Source of the DNA: Thermocoleostomius sinensis A174
GTDB lineage: Bacteria; Cyanobacteriota; Cyanobacteriia; Elainellales; Elainellaceae
DNA: 64,000 bases
Direction: 5' to 3'
Assembly: GCF_026802175.1 (NCBI RefSeq)
Contig: NZ_CP113797.1
Span: 4,937,026 to 5,001,025, forward strand
Shown: one piece after another, positions 24,711-34,505 of the stretch
How the letters are laid out: the number at the start of each line of letters is the position of its first letter
Position numbering within the stretch: the stretch's first letter is position 1
The notes under the pieces: model-generated
Told to the model about the DNA's origin: nothing
Databases searched by the model: none
What the model saw: only the letters and a program-made list of their open reading frames with translations
Position numbers and translations under genes: made by a program

Positions 24711-26237
24711 TTAAACTGGTGCTGGTGCTGGTGCTGTTTTCTCCAATATTAGTTTCGATCGCTTCACCAATTCGGGTACAGGAACAGGATAATCGCCCGT
24801 AAAACAAGCGGAGCAGAAGCTTTCCGGATCTTCCCCGGTTGCCTTCAACATGCCTTCCCAACTTAAGTATGCCAGTGAATCAACGCCGATTTGAGCCGCA
24901 ATTTCTTCGATCGATTTAGTCGCTGCAATTAGTTGATCTTGGCTGTCGGTGTCAATGCCATAAAAGCAGGGATGGGTAACAGGTGGCGACGAGATGCGCA
25001 TATGCACCTCCGTAGCTCCTGCGTCGCGCAAAGCTTTGACAATTTTTCGACTAGTGGTTCCCCGCACAATCGAATCATCCACAATTAAAATGCGTTTACC
25101 GTTCAATACATCCTTCAGTGGATTCAGCTTCATGCGAATGCCTGATTCCCGCATAGTTTGCGTTGGTTGAATGAAGGTGCGACCGACATAACGGTTTTTG
25201 ATCAGTCCTTCTGCGTAAGAAATTCCTGACTCTTGAGAAAACCCGATCGCGGCTGGAACTCCTGAATCTGGCACGCCCATGATCAAATCTACATCTGCCG
25301 GAGACTCGATCGCCAACTGTCGGCCTAGGCGCAGGCGATAGCTATATAAACTTTCTTCACTCATAACGCTGTCTGGACGAGCAAAATAAATCATCTCGAA
25401 GATACACAGTTTGCGCGTAGCAGGTGCAGCCCAACGAAACGAGGATAGCCCTGCGTCGGTAATCCAAACCAATTCCCCTGGCTCTACATCTCGCAAATAG
25501 TCTGCGCCAATGATGTCGAGACCACAGGTCTCAGAAGACAGCACATAGCGAGGCGGCTCGTCTGCACTGGGACCGGGCAATGTGCCAATCACTAAAGGAC
25601 GAATACCGTTCGGGTCACGCGCACCGATGAGTCCTTCCGGTGTACCAATCACCAAACTGAAAGCTCCTTGGCAGCGATGAAAGGCCTCGATCGCTCCTTC
25701 TACCCAACCACTGCCCGCGTTAACGGCTTCCGCGATCGCATGGGCAATCATCTCGGAATCGGTGGTAGTTAGCAACTGGGTCTCTGTTTGCAGCAATTGC
25801 TCACGCAGTTCCGTTGTATTCACCAAATTACCATTGTGCGCCAATGCCAAAGCACCCAAGCGCGTATCGACAACGGCAGGTTGGGCATTGACGACGCGGC
25901 TGGAACCCGTAGTGGAATAGCGGGTATGTCCAACAGCGATCGTTCCTGGCATGTTCTGCAAGATTGATTCATTAAACACCTGAGAAACTAAGCCCATCTC
26001 TTTGTGTAGATGTACTTGTTCTCCCTCAAACGTGGCAATGCCAGCCGATTCCTGTCCCCGATGCTGAAGGGCATATAACCCAAAATAGGTGAGTTTTGCC
26101 ACATCTTCACCCGGAGCATACAGACCAAATACACCGCACGCTTCTTCTGGTTTATCGGAGTATGATGGCGCGATCGCCTGTTCCAAACCGTCAGCCGTGC
26201 AATTGATAGGTAGATGAGGATCAGAGTTGGGCATCAT
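24711..26237 (-). CDS. purF: Amidophosphoribosyltransferase PurF
   Basis: PurF makes 5-phosphoribosylamine from PRPP and glutamine, the first step of purine synthesis. The 508-residue protein has a 33-residue propeptide ending KPEEA, then the processed catalytic Cys34 (CGVFGLY). The Ntn-type glutaminase domain follows. The PRPP loop is ILIVDDSIVRGTTS near 380. The C-terminal Cys pair FCSACF and Cys in TRKLCIF suit the [4Fe-4S] Bacillus/cyanobacterial type. It lies behind purL on the same strand, but the 427-bp spacing suggests its own promoter. Confidence 0.97.
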   Translation of the reverse strand: MMPNSDPHLPINCTADGLEQAIAPSYSDKPEEACGVFGLYAPGEDVAKLTYFGLYALQHRGQESAGIATFEGEQVHLHKEMGLVSQVFNESILQNMPGTIAVGHTRYSTTGSSRVVNAQPAVVDTRLGALALAHNGNLVNTTELREQLLQTETQLLTTTDSEMIAHAIAEAVNAGSGWVEGAIEAFHRCQGAFSLVIGTPEGLIGARDPNGIRPLVIGTLPGPSADEPPRYVLSSETCGLDIIGADYLRDVEPGELVWITDAGLSSFRWAAPATRKLCIFEMIYFARPDSVMSEESLYSYRLRLGRQLAIESPADVDLIMGVPDSGVPAAIGFSQESGISYAEGLIKNRYVGRTFIQPTQTMRESGIRMKLNPLKDVLNGKRILIVDDSIVRGTTSRKIVKALRDAGATEVHMRISSPPVTHPCFYGIDTDSQDQLIAATKSIEEIAAQIGVDSLAYLSWEGMLKATGEDPESFCSACFTGDYPVPVPELVKRSKLILEKTAPAPAPV

Positions 26238-26663
26238 GAGAGCGGTTGTTGTGATTAGCTAAAGGGAAACAGAGTAACCAGAGAGACAGCATGAGCAAGA
26301 AACCAATCAGGCCAAATCTCGATTTTAGACAGAAACGACTAGTCAAGGTCAAATCAATGTAATTGACAGGGGCTAGAAGATTTGCTCAAGCAATGCGCTG
26401 ACTGCAAACAGCAGATTTCAATTTGATGAACCAATTCGGTGAACCTTCAAGGCTTAACATTAAGACGGACAGTCAACTGCATTAACTTTTTCTTAATATT
26501 TTCACATCCTAAGAGTAACGCAAAGCGAAGAATTCCGACTAGAAGCATTGATTTTAGCATTTGCACTCAGGGGATTGAATCGCCCAAGGTTGGTGATTCG
26601 ATCGGTAGGCTTTGCCCTACATCAAGGCATTTAACAGAATGAGCTAGAATGATGCCCGATCGT
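26238..26663. other. Gap between purL and purF
   Basis: About 425 bp. It should contain the purF promoter. I see no ORF, hairpin or RNA gene that I can support; an AT-rich stretch with TTAACTTTTTCTTAATATTT lies near 26485. Confidence 0.4.
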
Positions 26664-29096
26664 TCAAAGACGGCGTTCAATGGCATTCAACCAGCAATCG
26701 GCCATACGTTCGATCGTCACATCGATTAAGAATTGATGATCATCTGTTGAAATTTGCAACCTTCCCTTTTGATCACCCACTCGCCCCAACCGCTGCCAAG
26801 CTTCTCCTAACTGGGTCTGCAACTGCGATTCCCACACCTGCTGGTTTTCCGGCGACACAGAAACCAGAATGCGAGCCCCACCTTCCGCAAACAGCAACCA
26901 GTCCCAGCGTGGGGATTGGAGGTTGGGAGCTAGCTCTTCCCGACTCCCAATCCCCGACTCCCGACTCCCTAGCACCACCTCTGCGCCTTTATTACCAGAC
27001 ATGCAGCATTCTGCCAAGGCAACCGCCAAGCCGCCTTCTGCACAATCATGAGCCGATCGCACCCAACCCTGCCGAATGCCATCTCGACAAACAGACTGCA
27101 CCTGTCGCTCTAGCTCAAAATCCACGATCGGGGGCATTCCCGCGACAGTGTGGTGTAGGGTAGCCAGGTATTCTGAGCCGCCAAGTGTGAGGTGGGGGGT
27201 GGAGGGTGAAGGTTTGGAAGTGGCGGGGATGCCCAAGAGGTAAATCAGATCGCCAATGGATTGCCAGCCTTGCCCACAGACTTTGGTGATATCTTCGACA
27301 AGCCCCACCATGCCGACAACAGGAGTAGGATAAATCGCCTGCGGATTGCCCTCAGCGTCCAGCGTTTCGTTGTAAAGAGAAACGTTGCCGCCTGTGACAG
27401 GGGTGTTGAAGACTTGACAGGCTTCCGCTAGTCCCCGACAGGCTTCCGCTAGTTGCCAATATCCGATCGGCTTTTCGGGGCTACCAAAGTTGAGGTTGTC
27501 GGTGACAGCCAGTGGTTCGGCTCCCACACAGCTTAGATTCCGCGCCGCTTCAGCCACCGCCATTTTGGCTCCTTCGTAGGGATGCAGATAAACGTAGCGG
27601 GCGTTGCAATCCACGGTGGCAGCCACACCTTTTTTAAGGGCTAACGGAGATTCTTTGTCCTGGATGCGCTCGCCTTGATTCATTTCTTGCGGACGCAGGC
27701 GGACGATCGCGGCGTCGGCTCCACCAGGTAGGTTGACGGTGTTATTCATCACCTGGTGATCATATTGGCGATAGACCCAGCGTTTAGAGGCGATCGTCGG
27801 GGTGTCGAGCAGGTGCAATAAAATTTCATTCCAGGTATGGGGCTGTCTCTCAAGGGTGATGCCGTCGATTGTACAGGGCGGCAGATCTGCTTCAGTCCAC
27901 TCCCAGGCGTGACGGGCATATTCAGGCGGTTCGGGCAAGAGATCGCGCTGGTAGATCGGTGTGTTGTCTGCCAGGGCGGTAGCAGGAATTTCAGCCGCGA
28001 CATCTCCTTGAAACAAAATGCGGACGATCGGGTCGGCAATGACGGTTCCGGCGACGACGGCATGTAGTCCCCAACGCTGGAAGATGTCGATTAATTCCTG
28101 CTCTCGCCCTTTGTGGGCCACAAACAGCATTCGCTCTTGCGATTCTGACAGTAGGTATTCGTAGGGAACCATGCCGGTTTCGCGCACAGGAATCTTATCG
28201 AGGTCTAGCTCAATGCCAACCCCCCCTTTGGCGGCCATCTCGGAGGTGGAACAGGTAATGCCAGCCGCTCCCATATCTTGAGCTGCGATCACAGCCCCGG
28301 CTTTAAAGGCTTCTAAACAGGCTTCAATCAGCGATTTTTCCAGGAACGGATCGCCTACTTGCACGGCCGGACGATCGTCGATCGATGCGTCGCTGAGTTC
28401 CGCGCTGGCAAAACTGGCTCCCCCCATGCCGTCGCGTCCGGTAGTAGACCCGACATACAGCACCGGATTGCCAACGCCCGCCGCTCCGGATTTGACAATT
28501 TCCGGGGTCTCCATTAGCCCCAGGGCCATGGCGTTTACCAGGGGATTACCGGAATAAGCCGGATCAAAGTATACCTCGCCGCCCACCGTTGGCACTCCCA
28601 CGCAATTGCCATAATGACTAATACCAGCCACAACACCGCTGAATATTCTGCGCGTGCGGGCATCGTCGAGCGTGCCAAACCGCAGCGAATTGAGAATAGC
28701 GATCGGGCGGGCCCCCATGGTGAAAATATCGCGCAGAATGCCGCCCACCCCGGTTGCGGCTCCCTGAAACGGTTCCACTGCCGAAGGATGATTGTGCGAC
28801 TCAATCTTAAACGCTAGCCGCAATCCATCGCCCATATTGACTACGCCCGCGTTCTCACCGGGACCGACAAGGATGCGATCGCCTGTTGTTGGAAATTGTT
28901 TTAATAGCGGTCGCGAATTTTTATAGCAACAATGTTCCGACCACATGACGCCAAACATCCCCAACTCGGCTCGATTGGGATGCCGCCCCAACCGCCGCAC
29001 AATTTCCTCGTATTCGTCCGGCTTTAGCCCTTCAGCGGCAATTTCTTGCGGTGAAAAGGGCGGGGAAGAGGTGGCAGATACAGGAGCCTCTGACAT
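26664..29096 (-). CDS. purL: Phosphoribosylformylglycinamidine synthase subunit PurL
   Basis: PurL carries the ATP-dependent amidation of FGAR, using ammonia from PurQ. The protein is about 810 residues. The family N-terminus ([16 protein letters not shown]) is preceded by a short tail, and ATG 29096 is my preferred start; ATG 29123 or TTG 29144 remain possible. Signature elements include [37 protein letters not shown] and [10 protein letters not shown]. Near 26940 a low-complexity insert encodes [15 protein letters not shown]. It comes from a GGGAGTC heptad repeat that is not part of the family. The enzyme should still be complete. Confidence 0.96.
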   Translation of the reverse strand: MSEAPVSATSSPPFSPQEIAAEGLKPDEYEEIVRRLGRHPNRAELGMFGVMWSEHCCYKNSRPLLKQFPTTGDRILVGPGENAGVVNMGDGLRLAFKIESHNHPSAVEPFQGAATGVGGILRDIFTMGARPIAILNSLRFGTLDDARTRRIFSGVVAGISHYGNCVGVPTVGGEVYFDPAYSGNPLVNAMALGLMETPEIVKSGAAGVGNPVLYVGSTTGRDGMGGASFASAELSDASIDDRPAVQVGDPFLEKSLIEACLEAFKAGAVIAAQDMGAAGITCSTSEMAAKGGVGIELDLDKIPVRETGMVPYEYLLSESQERMLFVAHKGREQELIDIFQRWGLHAVVAGTVIADPIVRILFQGDVAAEIPATALADNTPIYQRDLLPEPPEYARHAWEWTEADLPPCTIDGITLERQPHTWNEILLHLLDTPTIASKRWVYRQYDHQVMNNTVNLPGGADAAIVRLRPQEMNQGERIQDKESPLALKKGVAATVDCNARYVYLHPYEGAKMAVAEAARNLSCVGAEPLAVTDNLNFGSPEKPIGYWQLAEACRGLAEACQVFNTPVTGGNVSLYNETLDAEGNPQAIYPTPVVGMVGLVEDITKVCGQGWQSIGDLIYLLGIPATSKPSPSTPHLTLGGSEYLATLHHTVAGMPPIVDFELERQVQSVCRDGIRQGWVRSAHDCAEGGLAVALAECCMSGNKGAEVVLGSRESGIGSREELAPNLQSPRWDWLLFAEGGARILVSVSPENQQVWESQLQTQLGEAWQRLGRVGDQKGRLQISTDDHQFLIDVTIERMADCWLNAIERRL
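26941..26970 (-). repeat. GGGAGTC heptad repeat inside purL
   Basis: Three GACTCCC units (26942-26948, 26956-26962, 26963-26969) lie in frame within purL. They encode Gly-Ser-Arg-Glu-Ser-Gly. The same heptad is inserted in ureF at 62684. It is a short tandemly repeated element of the sort common in filamentous cyanobacteria. Confidence 0.75.
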
Positions 29097-29269
29097 GGGG
29101 GGCACAAACGCGACAAGCTCCATTCTAAGGGAGGACGGAAGCAAGGAAGATGCCAGACAAGCCAGCTAGTTTTCTTGGTGCTAACCGTTTCTTGGTTCAA
29201 TTTATCCCTCCCATAAAGGTTTCGTATGTTCGTTGGCAGTTTTGGAAATTCCTAATAATGTAAAAAATA

Positions 29270-29292
29270 GGTAACATTAAGGGTGAGTTACC
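29270..29292. promoter_or_regulatory. Inverted repeat upstream of ndhC
   Basis: GGTAAC and GTTACC form a perfect 6-bp dyad 11 nt apart, centred about 37 bp before the ndhC start. It may be an operator or small hairpin in the 5' leader. The protein that binds it, if any, is unknown; it does not match the GTAN8TAC NtcA form. Confidence 0.35.
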
Positions 29293-29317
29293 CATCGCGA
29301 AGGCAGTAGATTTAACC

Positions 29318-29680
29318 GTGTTTGTCCTCACTGGCTACGAATACCTGTTAGGTTTTGTGATTGTCTGCGCCCTCGTCTGTGCCGCAGCGATCGTCCTGTC
29401 TACGTTGCTGGCTCCTCGTCGGAAAGGCGCTGAGCGACGCACGACCTATGAATCTGGGATGGAACCGATCGGCGGGGCGTGGATTCAGTTCAACATCCGC
29501 TATTACATGTTTGCGCTGATCTTTGTCATCTTTGACGTGGAAACCGTCTTTTTATATCCCTGGGCAGTGGCCTTCAACCAGTTGGGTCTGCTGGCCTTTG
29601 TAGAAGCCCTAATTTTCATTGCAATCCTGGTTGTTGCGCTAGTTTATGCTTGGCGTAAAGGAGCCTTAGAATGGTCATGA
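29318..29680 (+). CDS. ndhC: NAD(P)H-quinone oxidoreductase subunit 3 (NdhC)
   Basis: NdhC is a membrane subunit of thylakoid NDH-1, used in respiration, cyclic electron flow and CO2 uptake. It has 120 residues and three hydrophobic helices (for example [18 protein letters not shown] and [19 protein letters not shown], the family signature with its conserved acidic residues). It starts at GTG 29318. The stop overlaps ndhK by 10 nt, so the operon ndhC-ndhK-ndhJ is translationally coupled. Confidence 0.97.
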   Translation: MFVLTGYEYLLGFVIVCALVCAAAIVLSTLLAPRRKGAERRTTYESGMEPIGGAWIQFNIRYYMFALIFVIFDVETVFLYPWAVAFNQLGLLAFVEALIFIAILVVALVYAWRKGALEWS

Positions 29681-30399
29681 CCCCAAAGACTTCAGACAAT
29701 GCAGCCGAGATGCTGCTTAACCCCATTGGGCGTCCCCAAGTCACACAGGATTTATCCGAAAACGTGATCCTGACAACGGTGGACGATCTTTACAACTGGG
29801 CACGGCTGTCTAGCCTGTGGCCGCTGCTGTATGGTACGGCTTGTTGCTTTATTGAATTTGCGGCGTTGATTGGGTCGCGATTTGATTTTGATCGCTTTGG
29901 CTTGTTGCCCCGATCGACCCCTCGCCAAGCGGATTTAATTATCACTGCTGGAACCATCACCATGAAAATGGCTCCAGCGCTGGTACGGCTGTATGAGCAA
30001 ATGCCCGACCCCAAATATGTAATCGCAATGGGCGCGTGCACTATCACAGGCGGCATGTTCAGTATGGATTCCCCGACGGCTGTTCGCGGCGTTGATAAGC
30101 TGATTCCGGTAGATGTGTATATTCCCGGTTGCCCGCCTCGCCCTGAAGCCATCATTGACGCCATCATCAAGCTGCGTAAGAAAATTTCGAGTGAATCGTT
30201 GGCAGAGCGTGGTCAAGTGGCTCCCACTCATCGCTACTACACCGTTCAGCACAACTTGCAACCCACCGACGAAATTCTCACTGGCCGATATCTGCAAGCG
30301 GAAACTCGTCAAGCGCCGCCCAGAGAGTTGATGGAAGCAATGGGAATGCCGGTTCCCCCAGTGTTAGAGCAGCAGAAGGAGGAAATCGATCGTGGCTGA
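29671..30399 (+). CDS. ndhK: NAD(P)H-quinone oxidoreductase subunit K (NdhK)
   Basis: NdhK holds the terminal [4Fe-4S] cluster N2 beside the quinone site. The 242-residue protein has the Cys-Cys pair in [18 protein letters not shown] (about 58-59). Further Cys occur in [10 protein letters not shown] and [11 protein letters not shown], completing the four ligands. The C-terminal tail (~60 residues after IKLRKKI) is typical of cyanobacteria. ATG 29671 overlaps the end of ndhC, and the stop overlaps ndhJ by 8 nt. Confidence 0.97.
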   Translation: MVMTPKTSDNAAEMLLNPIGRPQVTQDLSENVILTTVDDLYNWARLSSLWPLLYGTACCFIEFAALIGSRFDFDRFGLLPRSTPRQADLIITAGTITMKMAPALVRLYEQMPDPKYVIAMGACTITGGMFSMDSPTAVRGVDKLIPVDVYIPGCPPRPEAIIDAIIKLRKKISSESLAERGQVAPTHRYYTVQHNLQPTDEILTGRYLQAETRQAPPRELMEAMGMPVPPVLEQQKEEIDRG

Positions 30400-30928
30400 A
30401 GAAGAAACGCAAGCTCCGGCTGCTGAAGCCGAATCCTCCACTCAACTGGTGGAAGCAGGTAAAACCTCGAAGTGGTTGACCGAAAACGGGTTTGAGCATG
30501 AGGTATTGGAGCCAGATCATCTTGGTGTGGAAGTATTGAAGGTCGATCGCGATTTGCTCTTGCCCTTCTGCACGGCTCTGTATGCTTACGGTTTCAACAC
30601 GCTGTCTTGCCAAGCGGGGTATGATACTGGTCCCGGCGGCGATCTGGTCAGTATGTATCACCTGATCAAAGTGGGCGATAATGTCACTAATCCTGAAGAG
30701 GTGCGGATCAAGGTGTTTTTACCCAGAAACGATCCGCGTGTGCCGTCGGTGTATTGGATTTGGAAAGGAGCCGACTGGCAGGAACGGGAAAGCTATGACA
30801 TGTACGGCATCATCTATGAAGGGCATCCCAACTTAAAGCGAATCTTGATGCCGGAAGATTGGGTTGGCTATCCCTTGCGCAAGGATTATATCTCTCCTGA
30901 TTTTTACGAACTTCAAGACGCTTACTAA
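30392..30928 (+). CDS. ndhJ: NAD(P)H-quinone oxidoreductase subunit J (NdhJ)
   Basis: NdhJ is a hydrophilic subunit of the NDH-1 connecting arm, homologous to NuoC. It has 178 residues with the family motif [20 protein letters not shown] and [13 protein letters not shown] near the C-terminus. The start is GTG 30392, 10 nt behind a GGAGG sequence at the end of ndhK. An acidic, Ala-rich N-terminus (about 20 residues) precedes the fold. A hairpin plus T tract follows the gene. Confidence 0.96.
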   Translation: MAEEETQAPAAEAESSTQLVEAGKTSKWLTENGFEHEVLEPDHLGVEVLKVDRDLLLPFCTALYAYGFNTLSCQAGYDTGPGGDLVSMYHLIKVGDNVTNPEEVRIKVFLPRNDPRVPSVYWIWKGADWQERESYDMYGIIYEGHPNLKRILMPEDWVGYPLRKDYISPDFYELQDAY

Positions 30929-30954
30929 CGCTAGATTCTAGTTACCTTTGATTT

Positions 30955-30986
30955 GGGAGTGCAGACGGCTGTGCTCCTTGTTTTTT
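30955..30986 (+). terminator. Rho-independent terminator of ndhCKJ
   Basis: GGAGTGCAG (30956-30964) pairs with CTGTGCTCC (30969-30977): nine pairs, two of them G-U, with a 4-nt loop, followed by TTGTTTTTT. It sits 27 bp after the ndhJ stop, between convergent genes, and fits an intrinsic terminator. Confidence 0.8.
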
Positions 30987-30997
30987 ATGGGTTAAGT

Positions 30998-32656
30998 CTA
31001 AAGCTCCAGCAAGCTTAGCTGCACAAAATCGCTGGTGGGCTGCCGTTTCGATCGACGCCGCTTTCGAGGCGTGACAGTGCGGGGCTTGATGTTTACATGG
31101 GCAACAAACCAGGTTCGTAAAGCTTGGGCTTGTTTTAGATCGAGCGCATCGAGATCAAGCGGTGAGGGAAATAGGTTTGGTTGAGATGCCATTGCCCACG
31201 CAACGTCACTTGCAAATCGATCGCTGCCAAAGGGAATCAGGCAAGTGGGCAGTTGGGCTAGGTATGGAATCAGGTTTTCTTGGTGTAAAAACGCTTGGCG
31301 TTGGCGATCGAGTTGTTTGATGCGCCGTTGACGCGCCGCTCGGTAATTGAGAATGGGTGATGGATAGTCTTTGAGTTTGGGTGGTAATCCCAACTGCTCT
31401 GGCGGTAAGTGTGCCACCTCCGGAACCCAGCGTTTGATGAATCTGCCATCGGGGTCGCAGCGATCGACGGCTACCTGTTCCGGATTGTAAATGCGCGTCC
31501 AGGTTTTATCGACACAGTGCGTCACACCCGCCTGCATAGCCCACTGATAGTGATCGATCGGGCAATCGCCGTCGAGCAAGTGCCGCATAAAGTGCAGTGC
31601 TCCATAGCGCCAATCCATACCTAGCAAATTACTGAGAAAACTGGAGTACAGCGCTCGAATCCGAAAATTAAGCTGTTGCCAGCCGCCTGTGGCCTGCAAG
31701 CACCGCGCCGCTGCATCCACAATTGGAAATCCGGTTTGCCCGTCTTGCCACGCCTGATAGAGATCCTCGTCAAACTCCCAGCCGTCTTCGTCAAAGACCG
31801 AGTAGAGCGATCGCAATTCCAGTTGCGGCAAGTAGCGAAACCGCTGAGCAAACCCACTGCCCCAGCGCAAACGAGCAATCAATTGTTGACGGCTGCGCTC
31901 AGCCTTGTGGGACAATCCTTGCCATTGTTGCACCGTTTGCACGCACTCGCGAGGCGAAATCACCCCAAACTTGAGGTAAGGGCTTAATCCGGTGGTGGCT
32001 TCTGCGCCCGGATAGGACAGTTGCCAGTAGTAGCGATCGATCTTGTCGTCGAGAAATTGATCGAGCAACTGCCGGGCGGCGACCGCACTGCCATCAGGAA
32101 TCGGCACCTGGTTGGCAATCAGGACTAAGTCAGCCACAGCCGGTAATGGTTCGCTAACAATCTCTGCGGGAACATCAACCCGACTGGGGGCAGGAATCCG
32201 ATCGGCTAGCATTTCAGCAAACCAAAAGTTGCGATAGTCTGGGTAGCGCAGCAAATCTGGCGTGCTGGCGGCTGGTTCAAACCAGCGAATCCGCAAATTT
32301 TCAGCGGCTAAGACTTGATTCAGTTTGGCATCGCGCACCCGCCCGTAAATCCGCTCGTAATCAATATGGGCATAAATGCCGTCAGCTTGGGTTTCGCGAA
32401 TTAAGTGGGGTAAAACCTCGCTCGGATCGCCATAGCGTAAAATTAACCGTCCGCCGCGATCGCGCAAATCCTGATCCAGCCCCGCCAAACAGTTCAGCAT
32501 AAAGGCAACCCGTGCTGGAGCCGTTTCAGGATGGTGCAGTAATGCCCGATCGAATATAAACACCGGAATCACGCTGCCGCGCAACGCCGCCCGATACAAC
32601 GGGGCATGATCAGCGATGCGTAAATCTCGTCGAAACCAGACGATCGTGCGGGTCAT
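30998..32656 (-). CDS. Cryptochrome/photolyase family FAD protein
   Basis: A 552-residue class I photolyase/cryptochrome-like protein. The N-terminal photolyase domain (VWFRRDLRIADHAPLYRA) is followed by the helical FAD domain (GLSPYLKFGVISPREC, GFPIVDAAARCLQATGG, LDGDCPIDHYQWAMQAGV, FIKRWVPEVAHLP). Photolyases use blue light to split pyrimidine dimers. The flavin-side loop differs from E. coli PhrB, where AANNGGWQW includes the N5-facing Asn; here the aligned residues are IDHYQW. A basic tail (RKRRRSKR) closes the protein. It could be a repair enzyme or a sensory cryptochrome; the first is more common. Confidence 0.85.
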   Translation of the reverse strand: MTRTIVWFRRDLRIADHAPLYRAALRGSVIPVFIFDRALLHHPETAPARVAFMLNCLAGLDQDLRDRGGRLILRYGDPSEVLPHLIRETQADGIYAHIDYERIYGRVRDAKLNQVLAAENLRIRWFEPAASTPDLLRYPDYRNFWFAEMLADRIPAPSRVDVPAEIVSEPLPAVADLVLIANQVPIPDGSAVAARQLLDQFLDDKIDRYYWQLSYPGAEATTGLSPYLKFGVISPRECVQTVQQWQGLSHKAERSRQQLIARLRWGSGFAQRFRYLPQLELRSLYSVFDEDGWEFDEDLYQAWQDGQTGFPIVDAAARCLQATGGWQQLNFRIRALYSSFLSNLLGMDWRYGALHFMRHLLDGDCPIDHYQWAMQAGVTHCVDKTWTRIYNPEQVAVDRCDPDGRFIKRWVPEVAHLPPEQLGLPPKLKDYPSPILNYRAARQRRIKQLDRQRQAFLHQENLIPYLAQLPTCLIPFGSDRFASDVAWAMASQPNLFPSPLDLDALDLKQAQALRTWFVAHVNIKPRTVTPRKRRRSKRQPTSDFVQLSLLEL

Positions 32657-32882
32657 ATAGTCTCAGTAAGCTATACCCCTTGATCTTAGAGGATTTGAAT
32701 GATTGCGGTAGGCCGGAGACGATCGAGTTTCATTCTGTCAACAGGTGAAAACTTGCCGTAAATCTTAACGTCACCAGGAATTTATCTCGTCACCTCCAAA
32801 ATTTATAATGAGAGGCTAGCTGATGCGTTTTGCAGCGGTACCGTTACGCCAGGTTGAGGCAAGCCGTTGTTGAGGACTCTCC

Positions 32883-33800
32883 ATGACTCTTAAGCCTGTC
32901 CCGTATACGCCCACCCCCGCTCGGGTGAGTCGCAAGAAACTGTGGATGGCAGCGATTAAACCACCGATGTACAGTGTTGCCGTGATGCCGATCGCACTGG
33001 GGACGGCTGTTGCCTATGCCGAGACAGGCAGAATCGATTGGGGAATTTTCACCACTTTCGTAATGGCAGCCATTCTGATTTTGGCGTGGGAAAACCTCAG
33101 CAACGATGTGTTTGACTCAGAAACGGGCATCGATCGCAACAAGCCCCACTCGCTTGTCAACCTCACAGGGAATAAATCGCTGATTTTTTGGATCGGCAAT
33201 AGTTGCTTAGTTACAGGCATTGCTGGAATTTTGGCGATTGCTTGGTGGCAGCAAGATGTCACGATTTTGGCAATCATTTTGCTCTGCTGCGGGTTGGGCT
33301 ATGCCTATCAAGGGCCGCCATTTCGCCTAGGCTATCAGGGGCTAGGCGAAATCCTTTGCTTCTTCAGCTTTGGGCCGCTAGCCGTGTTTGCTGCCTACTA
33401 TAGCCAGACACAAACAGGTTCAATAGCCAGTTTCATGGCGTCGATTATTCTCGGCATTACCACCAGTTTGATTCTATTTTGTTCTCACTTTCATCAAGTT
33501 GAGGATGATCTGGCGGCTGGCAAGCGATCACCCATTGTGCGGTTGGGGACACGACGCGGAGCACAATTATTGCCTTGGCTGTGTGGTAGCGTGTTTGCCT
33601 TGACGGGGGCATTTGTGGCGCTGGGCTTGTTTCCCGTCTGGACGCTATTGATCTTCGGTAGCCTGCCACCCGCGATCAAACTTTGTCGGCATGTGCGCGC
33701 CAACCACAATCAGCCTGCTCGAGTCAGCAATTGCAAATTTATTGCGGTCTCGTTTCACTTTTGGAGCGGGGTTTTACTCTGTCTAGGGTTCGTGCTCTAG
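32883..33800 (+). CDS. menA: 2-carboxy-1,4-naphthoquinone (DHNA) phytyltransferase MenA
   Basis: MenA attaches the phytyl chain to the naphthoquinone ring in phylloquinone synthesis for photosystem I. The 305-residue protein has about eight hydrophobic segments and the UbiA-type Mg-prenyl motifs WENLSNDVFDSETGIDRNKP (about 80-98) and FHQVEDDLAAGKRSP (about 205). The phytol-type form is inferred from the cyanobacterial context. The start is ATG 32883. No other men gene is adjacent. Confidence 0.93.
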   Translation: MTLKPVPYTPTPARVSRKKLWMAAIKPPMYSVAVMPIALGTAVAYAETGRIDWGIFTTFVMAAILILAWENLSNDVFDSETGIDRNKPHSLVNLTGNKSLIFWIGNSCLVTGIAGILAIAWWQQDVTILAIILLCCGLGYAYQGPPFRLGYQGLGEILCFFSFGPLAVFAAYYSQTQTGSIASFMASIILGITTSLILFCSHFHQVEDDLAAGKRSPIVRLGTRRGAQLLPWLCGSVFALTGAFVALGLFPVWTLLIFGSLPPAIKLCRHVRANHNQPARVSNCKFIAVSFHFWSGVLLCLGFVL

Positions 33801-33847
33801 CTCCCCATGACGCTTTCAAGACTTTCAACGATCGCCATCGTTTCTCC

Positions 33848-34072
33848 TCAGAAATCCGATTGCAGCGGTCTATAGGTTAAGCGTCGGGTTCTAATAATCG
33901 TCGTCATTTCTTCAACTACGGCTTCAAGACCAAGCGATCGCAGGTATTCTTGGAGACCCCGATCACCATTAATGGCTCCTGCAAGAATGAGTCCTTCTAG
34001 TTCATCAGCCAAATCCTGTAGCTCGCGAGGGCTAAGCTTTCCTGGATTTCGATCGTTGTTTCTGGAAGTCAT
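33848..34072 (-). CDS. Small hypothetical protein
   Basis: A 74-residue acidic, helical protein that I do not recognise. The frame runs back to 34123, but ATG 34072 has an AGGAG 6 nt upstream and gives MTSRNNDRNPGKLSPRELQD. The body has predicted helices LQDLADELEGLIL and GLQEYLRSLGLEAVVEEM, with no membrane segment. Two-helix acidic proteins of this size are common in cyanobacteria. It is convergent with menA. Confidence 0.55.
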   Translation of the reverse strand: MTSRNNDRNPGKLSPRELQDLADELEGLILAGAINGDRGLQEYLRSLGLEAVVEEMTTIIRTRRLTYRPLQSDF

Positions 34073-34123
34073 AGCAACTCCTAAATTTTGAAGACTAGCA
34101 AAAGAAGCAGTCAACCCGTCCAT

Positions 34124-34505
34124 CTGCCTTGTTGACTTTACCTTTATTGATTTTTTATTGAATAACGTTGGTGAATAACGTTGGATACTTCTCCGTTGCC
34201 TTCAGTTTCGATCGCGCTGAGGCTTCATCCCGGTAAACTCGATCGAGTCGGCTTAGTAAGCTCTGCTTTTGGAACTGGGTTAACTTTAATACCACCTAAC
34301 CTTAATTATAAAAAGTTCAGTCAGATGCTTACAAGCGAAGCCCCAAAAATCATCGATTCATTTGATAAAAGGTATTCTTGTCCATCAACCACCGGGTTAG
34401 TGCTGTGATCGCCAAGTGAATCGCTCAATTTACAACAACTTCAACGGAGTCAGTTGTGCCGTCTTGCTAAGATTGTCATGATCCTGTTCTTAGCGAAAAC
34501 TAACC
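34124..34505. other. Divergent gap upstream of lipA
   Basis: About 380 bp between a small gene on the minus strand and lipA. It must carry both promoters. I see no hairpin, RNA or ORF that I can support. Confidence 0.4.
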
